From Neovahlkampfia damariscottae (Eukaryota > Heterolobosea > Selenaionea > Neovahlkampfiida > Neovahlkampfiidae): 64,000 nucleotides of DNA. This document shows positions 29,846 through 39,663 of this stretch, piece after piece. The notes under the pieces were generated by a model. The model ran no database searches, had not been told where the DNA came from, and worked only from the letters and a program-made list of their open reading frames with translations. The translations under genes and the position numbers were made by a program. The stretch lies in assembly GCA_016618085.1 (NCBI GenBank), contig JABLTG010000008.1:124001-188000 (forward strand), in the 5' to 3' direction. Positions within the stretch are counted from its first letter, which is position 1; each line of letters begins with the position of its first letter.

Positions 29846-30636
29846 ATGGGTAATGCGTGTGTTGGTGAAAATCAAACAACATATCAAAATATAAACATAG
29901 AAAATGGTATTTTAAAAAAAAAATTGAAAGAAAAGTAACAATTTTGGGTAGAGATAAAAAAACAGATGATTTATCATCAAATCAAAAAGATCGAACTTTT
30001 AAAATATTACTACTTGGAGATTCAGGTGTAGGAAAGAGTTCTATATTGCATAAACTTTGTGTAACCAAAAAAAAAGTTTAAAAGTTTTTCAAAAAGAATG
30101 AAGAGTTTCAAATGTCACATAGCAAGAAAAAAAAAAGATTAAAATTTTTTCTCAGTCAGTACAATTGGAGTTGATTATAAAACACTCACTATTTTGATTC
30201 AAGACAGATATATTAAATTAAACATATGGGGTAAAAAAAAATATCATTTCTAAATCTGTCCATTGAAAAGATACAGCTGGTCAAGGTATTGATTTTTTTT
30301 GATATTTTTATTTTATCAGAGAGATATAAAAGCATAACACAATCTTATTTTCGAGATGTTCATGGAGTCGCTTTTGTTTTTGATATAACGAATAAACAAT
30401 CATTTCAAAATATAGCTAAATGGATGAATGATATGAAAAAACAAAATCCAAATTTTATTTCAATTTTAATAGGAAATAAAATAGATTTAGATGATTTAAG
30501 ATGTATAAAAAAGGAAGAAGCCAATGAATTCGCTTCAAAAAATTCAAGTGAATATATTGAAACATCAGCGAAGAATTCAAATAATATTGATGATATATTT
30601 AAAAAATTTGCGATTAAATTAATATCAGAAAATTAA
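29846..30636 (+). CDS. Rab-family GTPase lacking C-terminal prenylation cysteines
   Basis: Five exons (29846-29906, 29936-30058, 30156-30230, 30271-30285, 30320-30636) give 196 residues. G-domain motifs are GDSGVGKSS, STIGVDYKT (switch I), WDTAGQERY (switch II), GNKIDLDD and ETSAKNS, which is Rab1/8-like. The DTAGQ motif sits on a 15-nt microexon. The protein ends at KLISEN with no Cys, so it cannot be geranylgeranylated like other Rabs. Instead it begins MGNACVG with a 45-residue N-terminal extension, suggesting N-terminal acylation as in plant ARA6-type Rab5. Position 6 is Val, which is a poor N-myristoyltransferase residue, so this needs a predictor. The stop is 7 bp from the stop of the convergent LRR gene. 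Confidence 0.88.
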
Positions 30637-30643
30637 AAAGATT

Positions 30644-33505
30644 TTATTTTTCTTCAAAATTGAATGAAGATATTGTTTCTTCTAATTCTGATAAATCAAA
30701 ACCAAAATTTTGATTTTGAAATTTAACAGGTTCACCAATAACACCAAAAATACCTCTTTTTGGTTTATTTGAATACGATGATGTTTTAGTGATATTTGAT
30801 TTGTTTAAAATGTTGTCCCATTCAGAATCATCAATCAAATCATCTTCTAAAATAGTTTCTCTTGGTGAATTTTTTAAAAGAGAAATTGGTGAAATTGTAT
30901 ATTTGTTTTTGAAAGGTGATTGAATTTCTAATGGTTCTTCTTCTTTTTGATTCGATATAACAAATTGTTTTGTTGGTGATGTTAAATCAGATGGTAAAGG
31001 TGAATAACTATTTTTTGAATAATCTGTTGCTGGAGATGTTGAATCAAATCCTCCTTTGTCTTCAATTCCATTGGTTGATCCATTTTGTATTTTTTGATAT
31101 TCTTCATCTGATAAAAATTTAATTTGTGTTTTAACCATTTCTCTTGATAAATGAACATAATATTTTGGATGATTATATGCAAAATGAACCAATTGAATTT
31201 CATCTACTTTTATATCTGGATATATTTTTCTTAATGTATTAAAAATATTTCCAATGAAATAACAACCTGGAAATTTTGGATTTTCAGCTTTTAAAAGATT
31301 GTTTGAAAAAATATAATTCAATTTGCTTTCTAATATTTTTTCATCTTTAATATCATTTCCACCTTCGTGTAATGTAAACCAAGTGGGTAATCCATACATT
31401 GCTGATGAACTTGAAAATGCCTTTTTTAAAAATATTAGTTATATTATTAATTTCTTACAGTTTTTGATTTCAAATTATTAATTCTAAAAGTTGATCTTGG
31501 TGATTCTCTTGGTGATTGATTTGGTGAATTATTATCAATTAATTCTTGTAATGGAATATCAGTTGATTGAGAAATTTCCCAATTTTTTTTATTTTCAGCT
31601 ATAATTGAATCAATTACTCTTCTAACTGATGAATCAATTCTATTGGCACTAGCACCTTGTCCACCAAATGAGAAATTTCTTAATGTATAATTGGTTTGTA
31701 AAGATCTTGCAAGTGCTTCACCACCATCATGATATATTTGATTATCTGTTAAACATAATCTTGTTAAAGTTGTATTCTTTGCTAAAACTTTTGCCCATTC
31801 AATCGCTCCTTGATTTTTACAATAATTGTTTCCTAAATCTAAATGTCTTAAAGTTGTATTTACATTTGCCATTTCTGAAAGACCTATAATTCCTTTTAAG
31901 TGAATTTCACATGAACGTAGATCTAATGATGTTAAAACTGAATTATTTTGAAGTGATTCTGCAAGTGCAACTGCTCCTCCATTTCCAATTTCATTATTAC
32001 CTAAATCTAATCCAGTAATCAATGAATCAGTTAAACATGATGCTAATTTTGTTGCTCCTTTTTTTCTAATTTTATTATTTGCAAGACCTAAAGTTGTAAT
32101 ATATCCATTAACTATTTTTAGATGTCAATAAAAAAATAAAAAAATTACTTTTCAATAAATCTGATATATATTCAGCACCTTCATCTCCAAGTTCATTATC
32201 ATTGAAATTTAAAGCATGAATAGATTTGTTTTCTTTTAAAGATTCACATAAAACTTTTACACCTGCTTGACCAATAGTATTACTTTGTAATTCTAAAACT
32301 TTTAAACTCTTATTTAAACTAATTGATTGTGATAAGTAATAAGAACCTTTTGGTAAAATGAAATTTCCTTTCAATTGAATATCAGAAAGTTCACAATTTG
32401 GTTGAAGTAACAGTTCAGATAAAGCTTGCATTCCAGAAGCACCAACCGCATTATCACGTAATCCAAGTGATGTTAAAGTTGTATTTTTTAATAATGCTTT
32501 TGAAATAAATTGTAAACCTCTCATTTCTATTTTATTTCCACCAAGATGTAATTGTGTTAATCCTGTATTTTCTGATAATCCTTTTGATAATTCTTCAGCT
32601 CCAAATGATGTTATTAAATTATCACCTATTTTTAATCTTTTCAAAAATTGATTTGTTCTTAACAAAATTGAAAAATCCTTTTGACTTTTGTCACCAACTT
32701 TATTTCCGAACAATTCTAAACTTGTTAAACTTTGATTCTTTAATATATGATGAATTAACTCAGAAGCACCCTATTTTAAAGTTATTTTTTTTTTTTTTTG
32801 AAATTTACTTCGTCTGTAATGTTGTTGTGATTAAGTAAAATTTCTTGAATTTCGTCATAGTATTTAAATGAAGAAACAATTGCTTTTATATGAGCATCAT
32901 CAATATTTGCATGACAAATTGATAGTCTTTTTAATGGTTGTTGATTTCTTATACAAGTTTTCATGTTTCTTAAAAGTTCATTGGAAGGTAAAATTTTCAA
33001 TTTTTCGCATATATTCAAATAATTTGTTCTAAACTGTACAATTTGTTTTCCTTCTTGTGTTGTCGCATATTTTTCATCTTTTTTTGCTTCTTTTCTAGCA
33101 TGTTTAACACTTGAATTAGTTTTCTTTTTTGTAGCTCTAAATAAGAATTATGTAAAAAATAAAAAAAAGTCTATACGAATCTTTAACTGAAGATGTTTGT
33201 GATGTTGGTTTTTTCCATGTTTCTTGGTGACTTTCACCGTTTTCGTTGGAAAAAGAAATTTCAAAATGCGATTTTTGGTCATTTTGTATTTTTCCAAATT
33301 TCTTTCCATCTGAATCGTTTTTACTAAATTTATTTTTAACACAGTTGTTGTAAATTCTTTACCTTTGAAAATCCTTTGACCAAATATAGTTATACAAAAA
33401 TTCATTTTCAAGTTTCTTGCCCCATATTGCATCAAGAGGTCGAGAACTTTCAGTTTCTTCTTCATATATTTCATCTTCTGTGTCTTTTTCTTGCAGTTGA
33501 CTCAT
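30644..33505 (-). CDS. Large leucine-rich repeat protein (ribonuclease-inhibitor type)
   Basis: Six exons (33363-33505, 33177-33323, 32809-33136, 32149-32770, 31459-32111, 30644-31420) join to 889 residues. An acidic, polar N terminus of about 175 residues leads into about 15 LRRs of the 28-residue RI/NLRC3 type, for example LTSLGLRDNAVGASGMQALSE and LTGLDLGNNEIGNGGAVALAE. After the LRRs there is a Ser/Pro-rich linker, then a compact segment YGLPTWFTLHEGGND ... FPGCYFIGNIFNTLRKIYPD, and a disordered acidic tail. The compact segment is not recognised. No NACHT, kinase or TIR domain is present. L-x-x-L repeats of this type usually bind proteins; the partner is unknown. Confidence 0.85.
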
Positions 33506-33570
33506 TCTTAACAACCAGAACAAATTCAAACTGAATATCCAATGAAATTGCTCGAACAATGAACTTTAAA

Positions 33571-33594
33571 AAAATCTGATCTTAGATCAGTTTT
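33571..33594. repeat. Short interrupted palindrome in intergenic space
   Basis: CTGATC-TTA-GATCAG with flanking A4/T4 forms a perfect 6-bp (extended 10-bp with one bulge) inverted repeat in the 335-bp gap between the LRR gene start and the NAP1-like gene end. The rest of the gap (33506-33844) is AT-rich, with a CCAATGA near 33536 that probably serves the LRR gene and a CCAATCA at about 33665. I see no gene in it. Confidence 0.3.
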
Positions 33595-33844
33595 AAAAAT
33601 AACCAGAGATCGAATAATATTTTTTTGATCTTATAACTCGAGAAAATAACCGTTCGAAATACAACCAATCAAACAATGACACATTTCAAATTAGAACAAT
33701 TTTAGAACCAAATCCAACAAACCTTCCGAATCAGGAAAAATGCATAACAATTTTTAGATGATAAAATGATGCCAAACGTTACCTTCTTCATTTCCAAACT
33801 TGAAAAAAATATGATTAAATCTAAATTAAGTCGTCAATGAAAAT

Positions 33845-34786
33845 TTATTCTTCTTCTTCGTCATCATCATCTTCATCAATATCATATTCGTCATCATTTG
33901 TTTCCATATAATAATAAAATGGATCTTGTAAAATATCACTTCTTAATTCATTGAGAACTTCCCAATGTTCTTCATTTGTTTCGTCATCATCAAAACTATC
34001 AAAGAAATTATAAAAAGTTTCACATTTTTCTAATTTTTGAATTTTCTTTTCGGTTTTATTTTTTTTCTTATTTCCTTTTAAAACTTTGGTTACAAGTTTC
34101 ATTTGTAAATTCTTTCCTTCTTTCCATTCAATTTTTGTTCCTGTTGGTTTCACTTCATCATCATCTTCTTCGTGGTCATGATCGCAATTTTCTCCATGAA
34201 TATGTTTTGTATCTTCAATCATTGCTTTATAATCTTTGTAATATTTTTTTGAAAAAACTTTTGTAAGTTTTTCATTTGCAAAAAATGGATTTTCTTCAAA
34301 ATGAAAATCTAATGTAAATGTTTGATGAGTTTCTGTAAATTCTTCTTTCACTGTAATTTGTTTTAAGAAACTTAAAGATTCTTCATCTTCTTTTGTTATG
34401 GAAATTAAACCACCTTCTAATTCAGCAAAGAGACCTGAGTTTTTCAAAATTTGTAACCAAAAACATGGAATTTTTGGTAATCCATCTTTTTTTCCTTCAA
34501 CAAGTTCTTGAACTGTTTGTAAATGTGGTTTTTTAAGTTTTCCATATTTTTGGTTCAATAATTCAATTTCTTTTTCATATGAAAAGTTGATTTCTTCAAT
34601 TACATCTTGAACTTCTTCAAGTTTTTGAACAGTGAGTAACTCTTCATCACTTAATTTAGCAACATGTTCCTTTGAATGAAATAAATAAAAAAAAAGAATT
34701 ACTGGATAGTCTTCAAAATCTTCTTCATCACATTCTTCTTCTTCAACAGTATTTTGAGGAATTAATTTATCTTGCTCACCGTCCAT
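33845..34786 (-). CDS. Nucleosome assembly protein (NAP/SET family), copy 1
   Basis: Two exons (34703-34786, 33845-34669) give 302 residues. The NAP fold is visible: EVQDVIEEINFSYEKEIELLN with KYGKL (long dimerisation helix), IPCFWLQILKNSGLF, FTLDFHFEENPFFANEKLTK, GTKIEWKEGKNL, and CETFYNFFDSF, then an acidic C-terminal tail. NAP proteins chaperone H2A-H2B and shuttle histones (family knowledge). A His/Asp/Glu-rich insert (HIHGENCDHDHEEDDD) lies in the loop before the basic strand and may bind metal. The intron position equals that of the adjacent paralogue, with an 84-nt first exon in both, showing tandem duplication of an intron-bearing gene. Confidence 0.93.
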   Translation of the reverse strand: MDGEQDKLIPQNTVEEEECDEEDFEDYPVILFFYLFHSKEHVAKLSDEELLTVQKLEEVQDVIEEINFSYEKEIELLNQKYGKLKKPHLQTVQELVEGKKDGLPKIPCFWLQILKNSGLFAELEGGLISITKEDEESLSFLKQITVKEEFTETHQTFTLDFHFEENPFFANEKLTKVFSKKYYKDYKAMIEDTKHIHGENCDHDHEEDDDEVKPTGTKIEWKEGKNLQMKLVTKVLKGNKKKNKTEKKIQKLEKCETFYNFFDSFDDDETNEEHWEVLNELRSDILQDPFYYYMETNDDEYDIDEDDDDEEEE

Positions 34787-34880
34787 TTTGTCTTGTAACT
34801 AATTGTAATTGGTCAGTCGATATTCAAGAAACGCCAATCAAACAACAGAATCATTTTTTAAAATTGATAAAATTTAAAAT

Positions 34881-35888
34881 TTATTGTTGTTGATTTTCAC
34901 ATTCTTTGATATCACCTTGTTGTTGTTGACCTCCTTCAAGTTCTTGAAATCTTACACCAGTTTCTTCATCATCACCTTCTTCATCATCTTCATCACCACC
35001 TCCAATATTCAATCCTGAGAACATTTGAGATAATGGGTTGAGTGAATCAATTTCACCTGTATAGTATTTAACAGCTTTTGCGATTAATTCATCACGAACT
35101 GTTTCTCCAATTTGATAGGACATATCAATTTCTTCTTCTAAAGCAGCTGCTTCTTCTTCATCTTCAATTGCTTCTAATTCTTCTTCTGTGATTGATGTGA
35201 AAAAGTTGTAGAAACTAGCACATGGAATTTTCTTTTTAACAATTTTTGGTTTTCCACCTCCTTTATGTTTTTTCTTTTTTGTTTCAAATGTGTGTGTTAA
35301 ATCTTTTCCTTCTTTCCATTCAATTTCACATCCTTTTGGTGGATTTAAATCTTTTTCTTCATCATCAAGGAAGAATTGTTTTGTGAGTGTACTATTGGTG
35401 AAATATGGATTTTCACGGAAATGGAATTCAAGTGTGAAACCTTCTCCTTCATCATTTTTAAATTGTTTACATTCAACATTTGTTAAGTATTTCAATGAAT
35501 CTTCATCTTTTTTGTTTAATTCTTCAAAAATATCGGAGTTTTTCATTGCATGAAGCCAAAAGTTTGGAATTCCATTAAATTTATCTTTTGAATCTCCATT
35601 GACAAGTACAGTTCTTTTTTCAAAAAGTGGTTCTTTGAGTTTATCATATTTTTGTTTTAATTTTTGATATTCAACTTCAAATTCTTCATCAAATGTGTCA
35701 ACTTGTTTTTGAACTTCTTGTAAATTATCAAGTTTAGCTTTTTGGTCATCATTTAATTCTTCTAAATGTTTCTAAAGAATATGAATATGTTTTGTTTTGT
35801 TTACTCTTCTTTTTTCGTTATTTTTTTCCATTTCATTGTTGAAATCAAATTGCATGTTTTCAGGTAAAATTTTTGAAAGGTTTTCCAT
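34881..35888 (-). CDS. Nucleosome assembly protein (NAP1 family), copy 2
   Basis: Two exons (35805-35888, 34881-35771) give 324 residues. Features are a long helix (LDNLQEVQKQVDTFDEEFEVE), KYDKLKEPLFEKR, IPNFWLHAMKNSDIF, FTLEFHFRENPYFTNSTLTK, GCEIEWKEGKDL and CASFYNFFTSI, and an acidic Gln-rich C-terminal tail. This copy is closer to canonical NAP1 than the neighbour at 33845. Part of its intron and second exon is duplicated in inverted orientation at 36781-36919. ATTGG elements lie at about 35944 and 35969. Confidence 0.93.
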
Positions 35889-36120
35889 TTTTTTTTGTTC
35901 TCTTGTTCAAAGTACTTTTTCAAATGGAAGCAACAACTGAAATGATTGGTTGATGATAATAAATAAAAATGATTGGTCAAACATCCTTCAATTTTGAATT
36001 GAAAATTGCTTGGCAGTTTGTTTTTTGTTCAAATAAATTAGTATTTTCCAAAGATTGTATTTTACATTTTTTTTTAAAACAAATCACTGAAAAAAGAAAT
36101 CATTTTAATCTTTCACTTTT

Positions 36121-36707
36121 TTATTGACTTTTTATTTTTGAATTTCCTTCAATTGCTTTGACTAAAATTCCCCAAATTTGTAAAATACAAATAAATGGAA
36201 CAATGATCCAAAATACATTCATCCCATAAGCAAATAAGAAATATTCAACTTGATCAACTTGGAAAAAAACTTTTTCACCGAGAAGAGATCCATGGAAATA
36301 TTCAACAAAAAAATATAAACAAGTTTTTGAAAAATGCATAACACAAACCATTAAACTGATAATAATACCAGATGAATTTCCAATGATATGCTTAAAAATG
36401 AGAAAAAAAAAAAATTAACTTACAGCAAGAACAGCAAGAAGACTCATTGCGACTTCAAATATGTTCATGACAACAATACCCATTAGATAAGGATCTTTCA
36501 TATCAAGATATTTAGGATCTCCTTTTACATAAAGATCATCTAAAAATTGTTAAAAAAAATATAACTCTTACATCCTGAAAAAATGTTGTAATATTTTCCA
36601 CCTGGAAGTGATTCAGGTCTGAGCAAGAGAAAACTAAAATCGTAGGTACAAAGAATGGCAGAGACAAATAACCAAAAAATGATCCAAGTTGGTGTTTGTG
36701 TTTTCAT
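36121..36707 (-). CDS. EXPERA/EBP-like four-helix membrane protein
   Basis: Three exons (36572-36707, 36424-36539, 36121-36390) join to 173 residues with four transmembrane helices. Between helices 1 and 2 is TYDFSFLLLRPESLPGGKYY followed by YDLYVKGDPKYL and later NIFEVAMSLLAV. This resembles the D-x-x-x-x-L-x-RP-x-S-x-x-GG ... Y-x-x-Y-x-x-D pattern of emopamil-binding-protein-like EXPERA members. That family includes sterol isomerases and TMEM97. Enzymatic activity is not assured because the catalytic residues could not be aligned by eye. The start ATG at 36707 was preferred to the longer open frame because an ATTGG element lies about 30 bp beyond it. Confidence 0.55.
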
Positions 36708-36780
36708 TTTTTCGGATAAATTCAATGTGATTTTTGATTGGTCATGTGAATTTAAATGAAAAATCATGAAGAAGAAAGAT

Positions 36781-36919
36781 GAGTAAACCAAACAAACATA
36801 TTCATATTCTTTAGAAACATTTAGAAGAATTAAATGATGACCAAAAAGCTAAACTTGATAATTTACAAGAAGTTCAAAAACAAGTTGACACATTTGATGA
36901 AGAATTTGAAGTTGAATAA
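36781..36919 (+). pseudogene. Inverted duplicate of a NAP1 gene segment
   Basis: This 139-bp stretch is an inverted copy of about 35669-35808 of the NAP1 gene: the whole 33-nt intron (with one substitution and one missing base) plus the first about 105 nt of exon 2. I find no mismatch in the exon-derived part, which is stretch-for-stretch identical. It has no start codon in frame and ends at GAATA followed by unrelated sequence. Since the intron is kept, it is DNA-derived and not a retrocopy. The near identity means a recent event or gene conversion. Confidence 0.9.
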
Positions 36920-37303
36920 TATCAAAATTCATTGAAAAAAGAATAAAAAAAGAAGAAGACCTATTTTGATCTTCATTGAATAATTCTAACATAACAATTC
37001 TCACCACATGTTCATTATTTGATAATGCAATTCTTTCGAATTGATTTGGTAAATCATTTATTTCATCAATCAATTCAAAATTCAAAAACTAAAAATTTTA
37101 CTGAATTTGATGTAAAACAACTATTTATTTGTTAATTCCCACTTATTGGTAGTCCAAAACGCTCGAATAATTTGAATAACTCTTTCGCATATTTTTAAAC
37201 TAACCAAATTATCAACCAATTCATTATCCAAAGTTTCCCTTTGTTTATTTAAATAATAGATCTCAGTCAAATTAGATTGAAGTTGAGGAGGTATGTTGGT
37301 CAT
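36849..37303 (-). CDS. Small protein gene with 3' end inside the NAP1 fragment (structure uncertain)
   Basis: A start ATG at 37303 lies next to a CCAATAAA element and codes for MTNIPPQLQSNLTEIYYLNK and a helical stretch. A second open segment (37091 downward: FLNFELIDEINDLPNQFERI) follows a good TTTTTAG acceptor. The only in-frame donor I find is the GTTAGT near 37206, which would skip some coding-like sequence, so exon joining is unsure. The second segment reads on into the antisense of the NAP1 fragment, where it stops. The natural 3' end may therefore have been replaced by that insertion. No family recognised. Confidence 0.35.
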
Positions 37304-37342
37304 TTAGCCAATAAAATTGAGAAATTTCGTCCCAAATAAAGT

Positions 37343-39348
37343 CTATGAAATGATACATTGTTTATCTTCTTTTGATTTACTTGCAAAAAGTGAAAATACC
37401 TTTGAATCACCTGAATCATCAATTACTTCTTCTAGAATAATTTCTTTTGATTCTTGTTTTATTTCTTGTTTTGGTTCTCTTTTTCCTGATACTTTTCTTA
37501 AATAAGATTTGACTTCTTCATCTAAATTCTTCCAAGAATTCAAGATTATTATATCATTAAAATTTGAAGTAAAATAATTTATACATTCATTTCTCAAATA
37601 ATATGAACTGTAATCATTTGAAATTTCATATAAAATTAAAACATTTTCAAAATCAAGTGCATTCTTTAAATAAAATTCACATTCTTCTTTTAAAGTTGTA
37701 ATTTCAAAAAATGTTGAAACAACTAATAAATTAATAGCATTCTCATTATTAATAATCAATTGATCTTCTGAATATATAAAATTCAATAAATCCATTCCTA
37801 TTTTTTCATTTTCAACTTCTAAAATATATTCAGATGAATTTGAATCTTCCATTTTCAATTTAAACATTTTTTCAAAATATTCAATTGAGTTACATAATAC
37901 TAATTTATGAACTTTAATTTTTGATTTTTCTGTTAAAATTATAAAATCATTAAATGTATCATTTGAATCTAATAAACTTAGAATATTTCGAAAATGATGA
38001 TTGAATTAATGATTTTCCAGATGATACAATATCAATAATTCTTTGAATATTTGATATTGTTCCTTTTATTTCATCAGTTTCAATCAATGATTCTTCTTCT
38101 TCTTCTTTTTCTACCTTTAATATTTTTGATACTATTTTGATAGTTTCAGTAGTATATTTATCATTAAAGTATTTTTCATATTTTTTTGATAATTTTTTTA
38201 GTTTTTTTAAAAATTTCAAATAATAGAAATTGTCTTCTATTTTTGAAATCTCGTCTGTGTAAATATTTTTCATGAATAAGTATAATAAATCATAATTCAA
38301 AGGAAAATATATCATATCATTTTTAGAATCAATTTGTACTTTGAATTCTTCTGAAAAATCTTTCAAAAAAATATCAATTTGATTGGATAATAAAAGGCAC
38401 AAAAATACTGGAAATCTTGCGAACAATAATATCTTAAATAAAATTATGTTTCAAATTCAATTTTACCTTATGAACAAAAATAAAATTATCATATTTTTCT
38501 CCGTATTGTATTTTCAAATCACTTAAAAATTCATTGTTCAAAAATTTCGAAAACCCAATTTTACGTTCTGCAATAGCAACACAAAAATAATTATTAATAT
38601 CAAAATCTAATATTCTTCTTTTAAAAAATGAGTCAATTATGGTTGGTATGAATTTCTTTTGAATGTTTTTGCCTAAACCTAATTGATTACTCTCATTATC
38701 ACCCCATGAAAATAATTCACCTCTTTCTGTTAGTACAATATAAATATCAGATGATGATCTGTTTCTATTTCCAAAAATCTTAATCTTTTTTGCATTTGAA
38801 ATTTCTAATATTTTTGCTTTTGTTTTTTCAATGAACAATGATTCACCTGTATAAACCGAAGTAAAATTTGCACCTTTATTGAATAATTCTCCATTTTCAT
38901 AAATAAAATATTTTTCTGATCTATGAAGTTGAGATGAAATTAATTTTAAGTCATCATCTTTAATTTCTTTCAGCTCTTGTTTGACTGAAAATTGATTTAT
39001 TTTTTGTTTTTTATGAAAAACAAAAGTGTCACCACAAGTGAAATGAAAGTCTTGAACATTTGACATTACTGTTGTTGGTTTTGAATTTCCGTCAGTTGAG
39101 CACAATTTTCCATCTTCGCAAAGACAATATAAATAATTATCACCAGAATCAATTTTGATTATTTTTTTATCAAATCCATTGACCTTATTCATTTCATTAA
39201 ATGAATCATCAGTTTTATAAAGTTGACCATCAAAATTTAAGAAATAAATGGATGTTTTCAAGACAGCAACTTGAATTGGATCAATATCTATTGACTTCTC
39301 TTTTGGACCACTACACTTTCTACCCCAATAAAAAATTGTTTTAACCAT
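37343..39348 (-). CDS. RCC1-like repeat protein with two BTB domains and CaaX end
   Basis: Exon 1 is 38467-39348 and exon 2 starts at 38432 after a 34-nt intron. Residues 1-290 hold RCC1-type repeats (best unit LFSWGDNESNQLGLGKN). Two BTB domains follow. The first spans the intron (SDLKIQYGEKYDNFIFVHK and later FKVQIDSKNDMIYFPLNY). The second begins at LLDSNDTFNDFIILTEKSKI and includes VHKLVLCNSIEYFEKMF and a BACK-like helix set. The protein ends in CIIS, a farnesylation-type CaaX box. Between the BTB domains (about 37985-38010) the frame shifts by one base and no GT-AG intron repairs it. A sequence error, a programmed or unusual splice, or a damaged gene are all possible. ATTGG lies about 25 bp before the start. 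Confidence 0.75.
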
Positions 39349-39404
39349 CCTTGTCAGGTTTGTTATTAACGAAAATGATTTGATTGGATAAAGAAAATTA
39401 GATT

Positions 39405-39605
39405 TTATTTTGATAATTTAACTCTATTCATAGATTTTAAAAACCATTCCAATTCAAGTGAAATCTCATCTTTTGGATCTGGCTGATGAGAATATTGTCC
39501 TTTTGTTAATTTATATGAAAAATAGTGCCATACTGAAACAACTTCAACTTTCAGAGGTTTAATTTCTTGAAAGAAATTATGATGCTTCAAAGAATAGAAA
39601 AAAGT
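39405..39605 (-). CDS. Possible short coding exon without ATG
   Basis: An open segment on the minus strand reads HNFFQEIKPLKVEVVSVWHY ... DEISLELEWFLKSMNRVKLSK with protein-like composition, preceded by a TTTGAAG that could be an acceptor. No in-frame ATG exists and I could not find an upstream exon with a GT donor before the divergent gene. It is either the last exon of a gene whose first exon I cannot place, or a remnant. Confidence 0.25.
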   Translation of the reverse strand, partial: TFFYSLKHHNFFQEIKPLKVEVVSVWHYFSYKLTKGQYSHQPDPKDEISLELEWFLKSMNRVKLSK

Positions 39606-39663
39606 GGAAGTGATAAGGTTTGTTCATTGGTCAAATTGTTTGATTGGTCAAATCAACTTGAAG

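Noticed and set aside
33571-33594. Palindrome as a transposon end or terminator
   Set aside because: The arms are only 6-10 bp, there is no partner copy nearby and no target-site duplication.
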